Shown here in pieces: positions 1 to 6,226 of a DNA stretch of 15,096 nt. Each line of letters opens with the position of its first letter. Within the stretch, counting starts at the first letter, position 1. This stretch comes from an uncultured Peptostreptococcus sp. (GTDB taxonomy: Bacteria; Bacillota; Clostridia; Peptostreptococcales; Peptostreptococcaceae): NCBI GenBank assembly GCA_900759325.1, contig CAAEUW010000023.1, positions 1 through 15,096 of the forward strand, given 5' to 3'. The notes under the pieces are model-generated. The model had not been told where the DNA came from and ran no database searches. It saw only the letters and a list, made by a program, of their open reading frames with translations. The translations under genes were made by a program, and so were the position numbers.

Positions 1-102
1 GATGGATATATAAATGACGCTACTGGGACCAGAATTATACATGTGAATAAATTAAGTGAAATGAGATTAACTATAAATAAGAGTCATAAGGTAAATTTAT
101 GA
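1..102 (+). CDS. 3' end of an unidentified protein (partial)
   Basis: The frame beginning at base 1 is open for 33 codons and stops at TGA 100-102. It encodes a basic, polar tail that ends in INKSHKVNL. A convincing plus-strand terminator follows 16 bases after the stop, which supports a real gene end rather than a chance open frame. The start and most of the protein lie outside the window, and I do not recognise the family from this tail. No catalytic motif or membrane segment is visible. The gene converges on rpsI. Because the 3' end of rpsI is a known integration site for some mobile elements, an element-borne gene is possible, but the tail does not look like a typical tyrosine integrase C-terminus. 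Confidence 0.5.
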   Translation, partial: DGYINDATGTRIIHVNKLSEMRLTINKSHKVNL

Positions 103-118
103 AGTTTCATTTTCAGAG

Positions 119-146
119 ACCTGTTATACGTATAACAGGTTTTTTG
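119..146 (+). terminator. Rho-independent terminator of the partial plus-strand gene
   Basis: An uninterrupted palindrome at 119-140 (ACCTGTTATAC and its complement) is followed by a T run at 140-145. On the minus strand no T run follows, so it is directional and belongs to the gene ending at 102. Confidence 0.85.
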
Positions 147-250
147 CTATAAATTTTTGTTACTAATGCGTTTCTAACGTGTTACTATTTCATATAAAAT
201 ATGGCAATCTTATATAAACTTATACAAACTTTTAAAATCCGTACAATTAT
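146..250. other. Convergent intergenic spacer with a direct-repeat element
   Basis: No gene is seen between the two facing terminators. The stretch holds two copies of TGTTACTA (158-165 and 180-187) flanking CGTT-TCT-AACG (169-179). It also holds AAAATATGGCAATC (196-209), which nearly matches AAAATATTGCCAATC at 298-312 just beyond the rpsI stop. The role is unknown. Confidence 0.4.
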
Positions 251-287
251 TGAAAAACCTCGGCATACATTGGTATACCGAGGTTTG
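251..287 (-). terminator. Terminator of the rplM-rpsI operon
   Basis: The minus strand reads a 14-bp hairpin over 255-286 (AAACCTCGG and CCGAGGTTT, one U-G pair, then ATAC/GTAT, loop CAAT) that ends in five T residues. It lies about 40 bases past the rpsI stop. Confidence 0.85.
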
Positions 288-324
288 AAGTGTTTTTAAA
301 ATATTGCCAATCGCTATCTCTTTG

Positions 325-717
325 CTATCTTTTGCTAAACTGAGGTGCTCTTCTGGCAGCCTTAAGACCGTATTTCTTTCTTTCCTTCATTCTTGGGTCT
401 CTTGTTAAGAAACCTTCAGCCTTTAATGTTCCTCTAACTTCGTCTTCTGTCTTTAACAAAGCTCTAGAGATACCGTGTCTGATAGCACCAGCCTGTCCAG
501 TGTATCCGCCACCTTCAACTGTTACGATTACATCGTACTTGTTTTCGTTTCCAGTTATCACAAGAGGCTGCTTTACGTCTCTTATTAGAGTTTCGTAATT
601 GAAGTATTCTTCTAAGTCTCTTCCGTTTACTTTTATGTTACCTTCTCCAGCTACTAATCTAACTCTAGCTACAGAATGCTTTCTTCTTCCTGTTCCGTAA
701 TATTGTACATTAGCCAT
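325..717 (-). CDS. rpsI: 30S ribosomal protein S9
   Basis: This is small-subunit protein uS9, 130 residues, the normal bacterial length. The N-terminal YYGTGRRKHSVARV, the central GGGYTGQAGAIRHG and the basic C-terminus ending QFSKR are the conserved S9 landmarks. The C-terminal tail reaches the ribosomal P site. The start ATG at 717 is preceded by GGAGGA at a normal distance. It lies 28 bases downstream of rplM and is the last gene of that operon. All 15 arginine codons are AGA, unlike the AGG-rich genes nearby, which fits selection in a highly expressed gene. The identification is secure. Confidence 0.98.
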   Translation of the reverse strand: MANVQYYGTGRRKHSVARVRLVAGEGNIKVNGRDLEEYFNYETLIRDVKQPLVITGNENKYDVIVTVEGGGYTGQAGAIRHGISRALLKTEDEVRGTLKAEGFLTRDPRMKERKKYGLKAARRAPQFSKR

Positions 718-745
718 TAATCAAATCCTCCTCTCGATATCCTAC

Positions 746-1174
746 TTATACGTTTAAAACCTGTGGGTTCTGTGCTGCATGTGGATGTTCAGCACCTCTG
801 TAAACTCTTAGTCTAGTCATCATTCTATCTCTAAGCTTGTTCTTTGGAAGCATACCGCTAACTGCGTGAGCCACAACTTCTTCTGGCTTCTTTTCCATCA
901 TTTCCTTATAAGATATTTCCTTTAACCCACCTACATAACCTGTATGATATCTGTAGTATTTCTGAGTAAGCTTCTTTCCTGTAAGTACTACCTTCTCAGC
1001 ATTTACTACTATAACAAAGTCTCCACCATCAACATGTGGTGTAAATGTTGGCTTGTTCTTTCCTCTTAATATTGTTGCGATTTCAGTTGCTAAACGACCT
1101 AATGTCTTGCCTTCAGCATCAACTACATACCAGTCTCTCTTAACGTCTGCTGGCTTAGCTATATAACTCTTCAT
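746..1174 (-). CDS. rplM: 50S ribosomal protein L13
   Basis: This is large-subunit protein uL13, 142 residues, an early assembler on 23S rRNA. Family landmarks are RDWYVVDAEGKTLGRLAT near the N-terminus, FTPHVDGGDFV in the middle, and AVSGMLPKNKLRDRMMTRLRVY followed by GAEHPH near the C-terminus. The frame is open further upstream to 1306, but the true start is the ATG at 1174. It has GGAGGG a few bases ahead, gives the usual L13 N-terminus and agrees with the family length. The upstream part of the longer frame overlaps the promoter and leader. rplM is the first gene of the rplM-rpsI operon and is probably controlled through the 5' leader. Confidence 0.98.
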   Translation of the reverse strand: MKSYIAKPADVKRDWYVVDAEGKTLGRLATEIATILRGKNKPTFTPHVDGGDFVIVVNAEKVVLTGKKLTQKYYRYHTGYVGGLKEISYKEMMEKKPEEVVAHAVSGMLPKNKLRDRMMTRLRVYRGAEHPHAAQNPQVLNV

Positions 1175-1199
1175 AAAGACCCTCCTTAACTTTTCATTC

Positions 1200-1256
1200 G
1201 TATTTTTAATTGCATATATGTAAAGTCCGGGGCATCGTGGACTTATTAACGCATTC
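1200..1256 (-). ncRNA. L13-type ribosomal protein leader in the rplM 5' UTR
   Basis: Between the predicted start of transcription (about 1256) and the rplM ribosome binding site, the RNA forms a 6-bp hairpin. AAGTCC (1239-1244) pairs with GGACTT (1223-1228) around the loop ACGATGCCCC. Weaker flanking pairing of TGC with GCA encloses it. Position and the CCACGATGCCCCGG core resemble the L13 leader known from low-GC Gram-positive bacteria, thought to mediate autoregulation by L13. I infer family membership from memory of the motif, not from a covariance search. Confidence 0.6.
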
Positions 1257-1262
1257 TCATAT

Positions 1263-1291
1263 ATTTTACTCCCATATAAGTAAAAAGTCAA
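1263..1291 (-). promoter_or_regulatory. Sigma-A promoter of rplM-rpsI
   Basis: On the minus strand TTGACT (1291-1286) and TAAAAT (1268-1263) are separated by exactly 17 bases. This places the transcript start about 80 bases ahead of rplM. It shows that rplM no longer depends on read-through from truA. Confidence 0.85.
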
Positions 1292-1306
1292 TGTTTTTTC
1301 GTCCAA

Positions 1307-1520
1307 TATTCAAGGTTTTTCATGATTTTTTCTTGACCTTCTCTCTTGTAGTCGATTTTTACCAATAATATGATTTATCTCACCTGATAATAAAGAATAA
1401 AATTATACCTATTATCCCCTATTTACAAGCCTAGAGGCCCTTTTTTCACAAAAAGAGAACCCATTTTCTCTATTATATATAATAGCTAGCTAATGAGTTC
1501 CACTTTTTCTTCTTTATATA
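1307..1520. other. Intergenic region between the serine-type operon and rplM
   Basis: No gene is seen in these bases. Apart from the terminator at 1448-1472, they contain a perfect 16-base palindrome, CTATTATATATAATAG (1470-1485), directly before the terminator stem in the direction of transcription. The remainder is AT-rich with no convincing structure. Confidence 0.5.
1448..1472 (-). terminator. Terminator of the serC-serA-DUF1015 operon
   Basis: The minus strand reads AGAGAA, six loop bases, TTCTCT (1471-1454), then a short T run and G. It lies about 50 bases past the DUF1015 stop. The stem is only 6 bp, so the call is moderate. Confidence 0.65.
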
Positions 1521-2774
1521 TTAGTTCATCATATGGAGGAAGAGTCCACACCTGACCTTTGGCTCAAACCATGTTGACTTGGCCGGCATTACCCCATCCA
1601 TATCCGCTACTGCCATTAGCTCTTCGATACCTGTTGGATATAGGGCAAAACCTAGTCTCATGCCTTCTTCAACCCTCTTCTCTATTTCACCTAAACCCCT
1701 TATGCCACCTATAAAGTCTATCCTCTTGTCCCTTTGTGGCACATCTATACCTAGGATTGGCTCTATTAATAGGTCGTGTAGTAGGCTGACATCTAGGAGA
1801 TCGATGGCCAGATTTTTACTTGTTTTATTTATTGTATCTATGACTTCGTCCTTGACCTTAAGTCTATACCAGACTCCATCTATATACATGCCATATTCAT
1901 ACTTTTCCCTTGGCTTATAGGCCTTATCTACCTGGTCTATGAGGAAGTTCTTTGTAAGCAGGTTTCTAAATGTATCAAAATCATATCCATTTAGGTCTTC
2001 TACCACCCTATTGTAGTCCATTACATACAGGCTATTTTTAGGGGCTATCATGGCAAGATAATAATTAAATTCTTCTTGACCAGTGTAGTCTCCTACTTCC
2101 TTCCTCATTTTTACAGCATAATTCTCAGCAGCTGCAGTCCTATGGTGACCATCTGCCACATATAGGTTGTCTATATCCTTGAAGGCCTCAACCATGGCTT
2201 CCATTTCCTCACCAGCCAGCTTCCATACTGTATGGCCTACCCCATCATCTGAGGTGAAGTCATAGATAGGCTTTTCTAACATCTTATTGGCCATTATAGC
2301 CTCTACCCTAGCATCATCCCTGTAGGTAAGGAGTATTGTCCCCGTATTTGCCTGACAGGCCTCTATATGTCTAGTCCTGTCCTCAACCTTGTCTGGTTTA
2401 GTATGCTCGTGCTTTTTGATAGTTCCATCTAGGCTTTCATCAACAGCTACGCATCCCACTATACCTACCTGGGCCCTTCCATCCATGACCTCCCTGTATA
2501 TATATAAGGCTGGTTCAGCTTCTTTTACAAAGACTCCCTCATATATAAAGGCCCTTAGATTCTGGCCTGCCTTGGCATAGACCTGGTCAGAATGTATATC
2601 TGTCTCTTCTGGAAGGTCTATCTCTGCCCTGTCAATCCTCAGGTAGTTATATGGGTTGCCCTGGGCCATCATTCTGGCCTCTTGGGTATTCATTGTGTCA
2701 TAGGGTAGGGCTGCAACCCTGTCTACATATTTTTCATCCGGTCTTAATGCCCTAAAGGGTCTCAATGTAACCAT
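1521..2774 (-). CDS. DUF1015 family protein of the serine operon
   Basis: This is a 417-residue soluble protein matching the DUF1015 family, whose biochemical role is not established. Family landmarks run along the whole length: RPFRALRP (5-12), ALPYDT (22-27), NPYNYLRID (40-48), KKHEHT (120-125), VADGHHRTAAA (206-216), RIDFIGG (351-357) and a C-terminal block AKSTWFEPK (398-406). No signal peptide or membrane segment is seen. The ATG at 2774 follows the serA stop by one base, and its AGGAGG lies inside the serA end, so the two are translationally coupled. DUF1015 genes are often found beside serA and serC, so a role linked to serine or phosphoserine is likely. The DGHHR motif recalls ParB/sulfiredoxin-fold proteins, which include free-serine kinases. 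This link is inference only. Confidence 0.9.
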   Translation of the reverse strand: MVTLRPFRALRPDEKYVDRVAALPYDTMNTQEARMMAQGNPYNYLRIDRAEIDLPEETDIHSDQVYAKAGQNLRAFIYEGVFVKEAEPALYIYREVMDGRAQVGIVGCVAVDESLDGTIKKHEHTKPDKVEDRTRHIEACQANTGTILLTYRDDARVEAIMANKMLEKPIYDFTSDDGVGHTVWKLAGEEMEAMVEAFKDIDNLYVADGHHRTAAAENYAVKMRKEVGDYTGQEEFNYYLAMIAPKNSLYVMDYNRVVEDLNGYDFDTFRNLLTKNFLIDQVDKAYKPREKYEYGMYIDGVWYRLKVKDEVIDTINKTSKNLAIDLLDVSLLHDLLIEPILGIDVPQRDKRIDFIGGIRGLGEIEKRVEEGMRLGFALYPTGIEELMAVADMDGVMPAKSTWFEPKVRCGLFLHMMN

Positions 2775-2775
2775 A

Positions 2776-3693
2776 TTATGCCTCCTTGCGGTAATTTACT
2801 ATAATGTCAGCTATTTCATAGCCAATTCTTTCCTGGGCTTCCTTAGTAGCAGCCCCAATATGAGGTGTAACTGTTACCCTCGGATGGGTAACCAATTCTG
2901 TCATCGGCATAGGCTCATTTTCAAAGCAGTCTAGGGCTGCCCCTGCTATCTGACCCTCGTTTATAGCCCTTAGGAGGTCATTTTCATTTACTATACCGCC
3001 CCTGGCACAGTTTAGGAAAAACGCTGTATCCTTCATTTTTTCAAATTCTTGCCATCCAAATAGGTTCTTTGTCTGGTCAGTAAGTGGTGTATGAACTGTT
3101 ATATAGTCTGCCCTCTCAATTATATTCTTTAGGTCAGTGTAGCAAAAGTCCTCTCTAGCATCCTGGTACTCCATAATGTCTGTGTATAGAATCTTCATAC
3201 CTAGCATATGGGCCTTTTCTGCTATATTTCTGGCTATTCTTCCATAGCCCACTAGCCCTAGAGTCTTACCGTGTATTTCGCTACCCTTTAGGTTTTTCTT
3301 GTCCCACTTGCCATCGTTTAGCTTTATGTTAGCTATCTTTACATTTCTTGCAAGTACCAGCATTTCACACAATACTAGCTCTGCAACTGCATTTGTACTT
3401 GCCCCTGGTGTATTTCTTACCATGATGCCCTTAGCCTCTGCATAGGCTACATCTATGTTATCTAGGCCTACACCACCCCTGATGATCAACTTCAAACGTC
3501 CTGTTTTTAGTGCCTCATCAATTATATTCTTTCTTATCTTAGTTGCTGACCTGACAACTATCACGTCAACATCCTTTATCTTTTCCTTTAGTCCTTCTTC
3601 TTCGTAAAACTTTTCTTCAACTTCAAAACCTTCATTTACTAAATTATTTATTGCATTTCTTTCCATACCATCTGTAACTAATATCTTCATCAT
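2776..3693 (-). CDS. serA: D-3-phosphoglycerate dehydrogenase, short form without ACT domain
   Basis: This enzyme would oxidise 3-phosphoglycerate to 3-phosphohydroxypyruvate with NAD, the first step of serine synthesis. At 305 residues it is the short form: substrate and NAD domains only, with no C-terminal ACT domain, so classical serine feedback is not expected. Visible features are GGVGLDNID (73-81), the nucleotide-binding GLVGYG (146-151) with an acidic D172, and the catalytic triad Arg231 (CARGG), Glu260 (ENEP) and His278 (TPHIGA). The chosen start is the first of two adjacent ATG codons, 8 bases after AGGGGG. Serine-pathway neighbours on both sides support phosphoglycerate as substrate. 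Another 2-hydroxyacid dehydrogenase specificity cannot be excluded from sequence alone. Confidence 0.9.
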   Translation of the reverse strand: MMKILVTDGMERNAINNLVNEGFEVEEKFYEEEGLKEKIKDVDVIVVRSATKIRKNIIDEALKTGRLKLIIRGGVGLDNIDVAYAEAKGIMVRNTPGASTNAVAELVLCEMLVLARNVKIANIKLNDGKWDKKNLKGSEIHGKTLGLVGYGRIARNIAEKAHMLGMKILYTDIMEYQDAREDFCYTDLKNIIERADYITVHTPLTDQTKNLFGWQEFEKMKDTAFFLNCARGGIVNENDLLRAINEGQIAGAALDCFENEPMPMTELVTHPRVTVTPHIGAATKEAQERIGYEIADIIVNYRKEA

Positions 3694-3840
3694 CTTATTA
3701 TCCCCCTGAACTAAATCATATCTATTACTACTTACTTAAATTTCTTGTTTTTGCTCTAGCTTTTTTGAAAGTCCAATCAAATTTTCGTCAAAAATCCCAT
3801 AAATATTTTTAAATTTAGGACTCCAAATATGCTTTTTTAA

Positions 3841-4911
3841 TTAAAAGCCTAAAATTTCGTCTATTGTATCCAAAAGATACTGAATATCCTCTAGCTGGTA
3901 GTCACCCATATGAGATATTCTAAATGTTTTTTCTTTTAAATCGCCGTAGCCATTTGCTATCTGCATTCCTTTTTCCATTAATTTTGAATTTAACTGTGAT
4001 ATATTTATATTTTGAGTGTTCTTTATGACTGTTAGTGTATTTGATAAATGATTCTTGTCAGTGAATAATTCGAAGTGTTTTTGAGCCCAGGCCCTAACTA
4101 AGTTGGCCATTTCCTCATGTCTCTTGAACCTTTTGTCCAAGCCCTCTTTTAAGATATTGTCAAGTTGATAGTCCATCGCAAACATATGTGATAATGAAGG
4201 TGTTGAAGGGTATTGATAATTCTTTTTCTTAAGATACTTATACATTGCTAGTAAATCGAAGTATGTTCCTCTGAATTCTACTGTTTCAGCCCTCTTGATT
4301 GCCCTTTCAGAGAATGTACATATTGCCATTCCTGGAGGAAGTCCCAAGGCTTTTTGAGTTGATGTTATCAGGATGTCTATCCCTAGTTTATCGACCTCAA
4401 TCTTTGCCCCGCCTGCTGAACTTACAGCGTCTACACAAAAGATTACATCTTTATACTTGTTTACTACTTCAGCTATTTCTTCAATCGGATTTGTAATTCC
4501 AGTAGAAGTTTCGTTGTGCTGAACTGCAATTAAATCATACTGACCGGTTGCTAGAGCTGTCTCTACCATTTCCGGCGTGATTGCCTTACCCATATCCACA
4601 TTATACAAGTCTGCCTTGACATTGTTTGTCACTGCCATCTTATACCATCTATCTCCAAATGCACCACAGGAGAACACAGCTGCCTTTCTGGATGTGCAGG
4701 ATCTGATAGCACCTTCCATTAGGCCCGAACCGGACGATGTGGACAATAGTATCTCACTTTCTGTATAGAATAGTTTTTGTAGCTTCTTGCTAACTCTTTC
4801 TTGTAAAGCACTCGCATCCTTTCCTCGGTGACCAATCATTGGCGTCGCCATTTTTTCTAATACATCAGGCATGACGTCTATTGGACCGGGAATAAATAGT
4901 TTCCTAGCCAT
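3841..4911 (-). CDS. serC: Class V PLP aminotransferase (phosphoserine / serine-pyruvate aminotransferase-like)
   Basis: This 356-residue aminotransferase is of the alanine-glyoxylate / serine-pyruvate type, a group that supplies phosphoserine aminotransferase in several anaerobes. Residues seen are FIPGPI (6-11), the phosphate-binding region TSSGSGLMEG (58-67), HNETSTG (132-138), DAVSS (161-165) with the pyridine-nitrogen Asp161, and STQKALGLPPG (184-194) with the PLP lysine K187. It is the first gene of the operon, with AGGAGG a few bases ahead of the ATG, and serA follows after 147 bases. In this context conversion of 3-phosphohydroxypyruvate and glutamate to phosphoserine is the likely reaction, so the symbol is an inference from neighbourhood. 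The sequence alone would also allow serine-glyoxylate or alanine-glyoxylate activity. Confidence 0.82.
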   Translation of the reverse strand: MARKLFIPGPIDVMPDVLEKMATPMIGHRGKDASALQERVSKKLQKLFYTESEILLSTSSGSGLMEGAIRSCTSRKAAVFSCGAFGDRWYKMAVTNNVKADLYNVDMGKAITPEMVETALATGQYDLIAVQHNETSTGITNPIEEIAEVVNKYKDVIFCVDAVSSAGGAKIEVDKLGIDILITSTQKALGLPPGMAICTFSERAIKRAETVEFRGTYFDLLAMYKYLKKKNYQYPSTPSLSHMFAMDYQLDNILKEGLDKRFKRHEEMANLVRAWAQKHFELFTDKNHLSNTLTVIKNTQNINISQLNSKLMEKGMQIANGYGDLKEKTFRISHMGDYQLEDIQYLLDTIDEILGF

Positions 4912-4947
4912 TACTCTAACCTCCTTTGCTAGATTTAAATTATCTAT

Positions 4948-4976
4948 ATTCTAAACCCATCAAGCCTATCTGTCAA
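4948..4976 (-). promoter_or_regulatory. Sigma-A promoter of the serC-serA-DUF1015 operon
   Basis: On the minus strand TTGACA (4976-4971, perfect consensus) and TAGAAT (4953-4948) are spaced by exactly 17 bases. The start of transcription should be near 4941, about 30 bases ahead of the aminotransferase ATG, so the leader is short and contains no room for a riboswitch. Confidence 0.88.
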
Positions 4977-5000
4977 TACAAAAAATGAATTTTTTGTATT
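4975..5000. promoter_or_regulatory. Inverted repeat overlapping the -35 box: candidate operator
   Basis: AATACAAAAAA (4975-4985) and TTTTTTGTATT (4990-5000) form a perfect 11-bp inverted repeat with a 4-base spacer (TGAA). It abuts and slightly overlaps the -35 hexamer of the serine-type operon. No gene on the plus strand ends nearby, so a terminator role is unlikely. A regulator-binding site is the better reading, but the regulator is unknown. Confidence 0.5.
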
Positions 5001-5212
5001 TTTTATTTCAAAAATCTCATTTTTATAACATTTTTCTAGTTATCTTTATTGTTTTATCGCATAAAAATATGGACCTTTAAACCTTTTAAAATTAGGCTTT
5101 TTGGTCCATATATCATTTTTTAGCTTGGGTTTATTCCTTATTTTTACTCTTATACTTAAAAACTCAAACGGCTCTAATCTTGCATTTTTGATATACAAGC
5201 CTTAGGATAAAA
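5001..5212. other. Intergenic region between truA and the serine-type operon
   Basis: No gene is seen. The region is AT-rich and contains the truA terminator at 5060-5112. The rest holds no structure that I can support. Confidence 0.5.
5060..5112 (-). terminator. Likely terminator of truA
   Basis: ATATGGACC (5067-5075) and GGTCCATAT (5103-5111) form a perfect 9-bp stem. The enclosed bases can add weaker pairs (AGG with CCT). On the minus strand the stem runs directly into TTTT. It lies about 100 bases past the truA stop. The long enclosed segment makes the call moderate. Confidence 0.6.
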
Positions 5213-5974
5213 TTATATATTTTTCAGGTCCTCGGGATAGTCTACCCCTAGGAGGAATAGACCCTGTGGTGGAGCTGTATGTCCTGCCCTTCCCCTTATT
5301 CCAGACCCTATAATATCTTTCAGGCTTTCTCTTATCTTCCCCCTGCCTATGTCCACCATAGTTCCTGCTATTATCCTTACCATATTATAGAGGAAGCCAT
5401 TACCCTCAACCTCTATAATTATAAGGTCTCCATCCTTATATATGTCTGCCCTATATATGGTCCTAACTGTCGACTTGATATCTGACCCACTACTCATAAA
5501 GCCCTTGAAATCATGTTGGCCTACTAGGTGGCCTATCTCTCTCTTCATCCTATCAAAGTCCAAATCATACTTGACCTGGTAGGCAAAGTCCTTCAGAAAG
5601 GGACTCCTAAGCCTAGACGGGTAGATCTGGTACCTATAGGTCTTTTTGTGGGCTGAGTGTCTAGCGTGAAATCCAGGCTTGACCTCTTGAGCCCTTAAGA
5701 CTGCTATATCCTTGGGTAGTCTGTTGTTTAAAACCTCTGGTATCTTGTCTATTGGTATAGTGGTATCCACTGTGAAGTTTGCCACCTGGCCTAGGGCATG
5801 GACACCTGCGTCTGTCCTACCTGACCCTGTTATACTTATATTCTTTTTATTAAAGGCCTGCATACAGGCATATTCCAACTCTCCCTGTATACCCAGTGAG
5901 TCTGGTTGCCTTTGCCAACCACAATACCTAGTACCCTCATAGGCCACTACAAGCATTATATTTTTATCTGCCAT
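5213..5974 (-). CDS. truA: tRNA pseudouridine(38-40) synthase
   Basis: TruA converts uridines 38-40 in the anticodon arm of many tRNAs to pseudouridine. The 253-residue length is normal. The catalytic motif GRTDAGVHA (52-60) with nucleophile Asp55 is intact. CGWQRQ (18-23), KKTYRY (109-114), GNGFLYNMVR and the C-terminal APPQGLFL block are also present. The ATG at 5974 follows AGGAAGG. In many Firmicutes truA lies between ecfT and rplM in one transcript; here it stands alone, with its own extended -10 promoter upstream and a likely terminator downstream, and faces away from glmS. Arginine is encoded by AGG in 14 of 18 cases, in sharp contrast to the ribosomal protein genes. Confidence 0.97.
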   Translation of the reverse strand: MADKNIMLVVAYEGTRYCGWQRQPDSLGIQGELEYACMQAFNKKNISITGSGRTDAGVHALGQVANFTVDTTIPIDKIPEVLNNRLPKDIAVLRAQEVKPGFHARHSAHKKTYRYQIYPSRLRSPFLKDFAYQVKYDLDFDRMKREIGHLVGQHDFKGFMSSGSDIKSTVRTIYRADIYKDGDLIIIEVEGNGFLYNMVRIIAGTMVDIGRGKIRESLKDIIGSGIRGRAGHTAPPQGLFLLGVDYPEDLKNI

Positions 5975-6101
5975 ATTTTTCCTTCCTCTTGCACCTATAC
6001 TCGTCTAGCTTATCCAAACATTTTCTTTATCTTCCTATTTGTACTGATATATGCCACTTTACACTTATTTATGCTCGGTTACACTGCTTTATACTGCATA
6101 T

Positions 6102-6109
6102 ATTATACC
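6102..6109 (-). promoter_or_regulatory. Extended -10 promoter of truA
   Basis: The minus strand reads TGGTATAAT, a perfect -10 box (6107-6102) with the TG extension. No good -35 box is found 16-18 bases upstream. It gives a leader of about 120 bases ahead of truA. Confidence 0.6.
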
Positions 6110-6212
6110 ACACTTATGACCTATATAGTAGTTGTTTCAAAGATCCTCCTGGTCCCCCTCCTTTTCTTAGCCCTCTTATATAAAAATAAGTCAGTTTAAA
6201 TTAAGTTTTTAT

Positions 6213-6220
6213 GGTAAAAT
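6213..6220 (+). promoter_or_regulatory. glmS: Probable extended -10 promoter of the glmS transcript
   Basis: TGG-TAAAAT (TAAAAT at 6215-6220) lies just upstream of the structured RNA region, with no strong -35 box. Transcription starting near 6227 would include all three leader hairpins and the ribozyme. It is divergent from the truA promoter about 105 bases away. Confidence 0.45.
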
Positions 6221-6226
6221 AGTAGT

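Noticed and set aside
1175..1306. 44-residue N-terminal extension of L13
   Set aside because: The longer frame runs back over the leader and promoter, lacks a ribosome binding site and makes the protein too long for the family.
1292..1360. Plus-strand promoter starting with TTGACC near 1333
   Set aside because: No -10 box at the right distance and no plus-strand gene downstream.
3694..3840. T-box or riboswitch between the aminotransferase gene and serA
   Set aside because: No T-box sequence or terminator with T run is present; only a weak long-range AGTCC/GGACT pairing was found.
4975..5000. Inverted repeat as a plus-strand terminator
   Set aside because: T residues do follow it on the plus strand, but no plus-strand gene lies upstream; the position on the -35 box fits an operator better.
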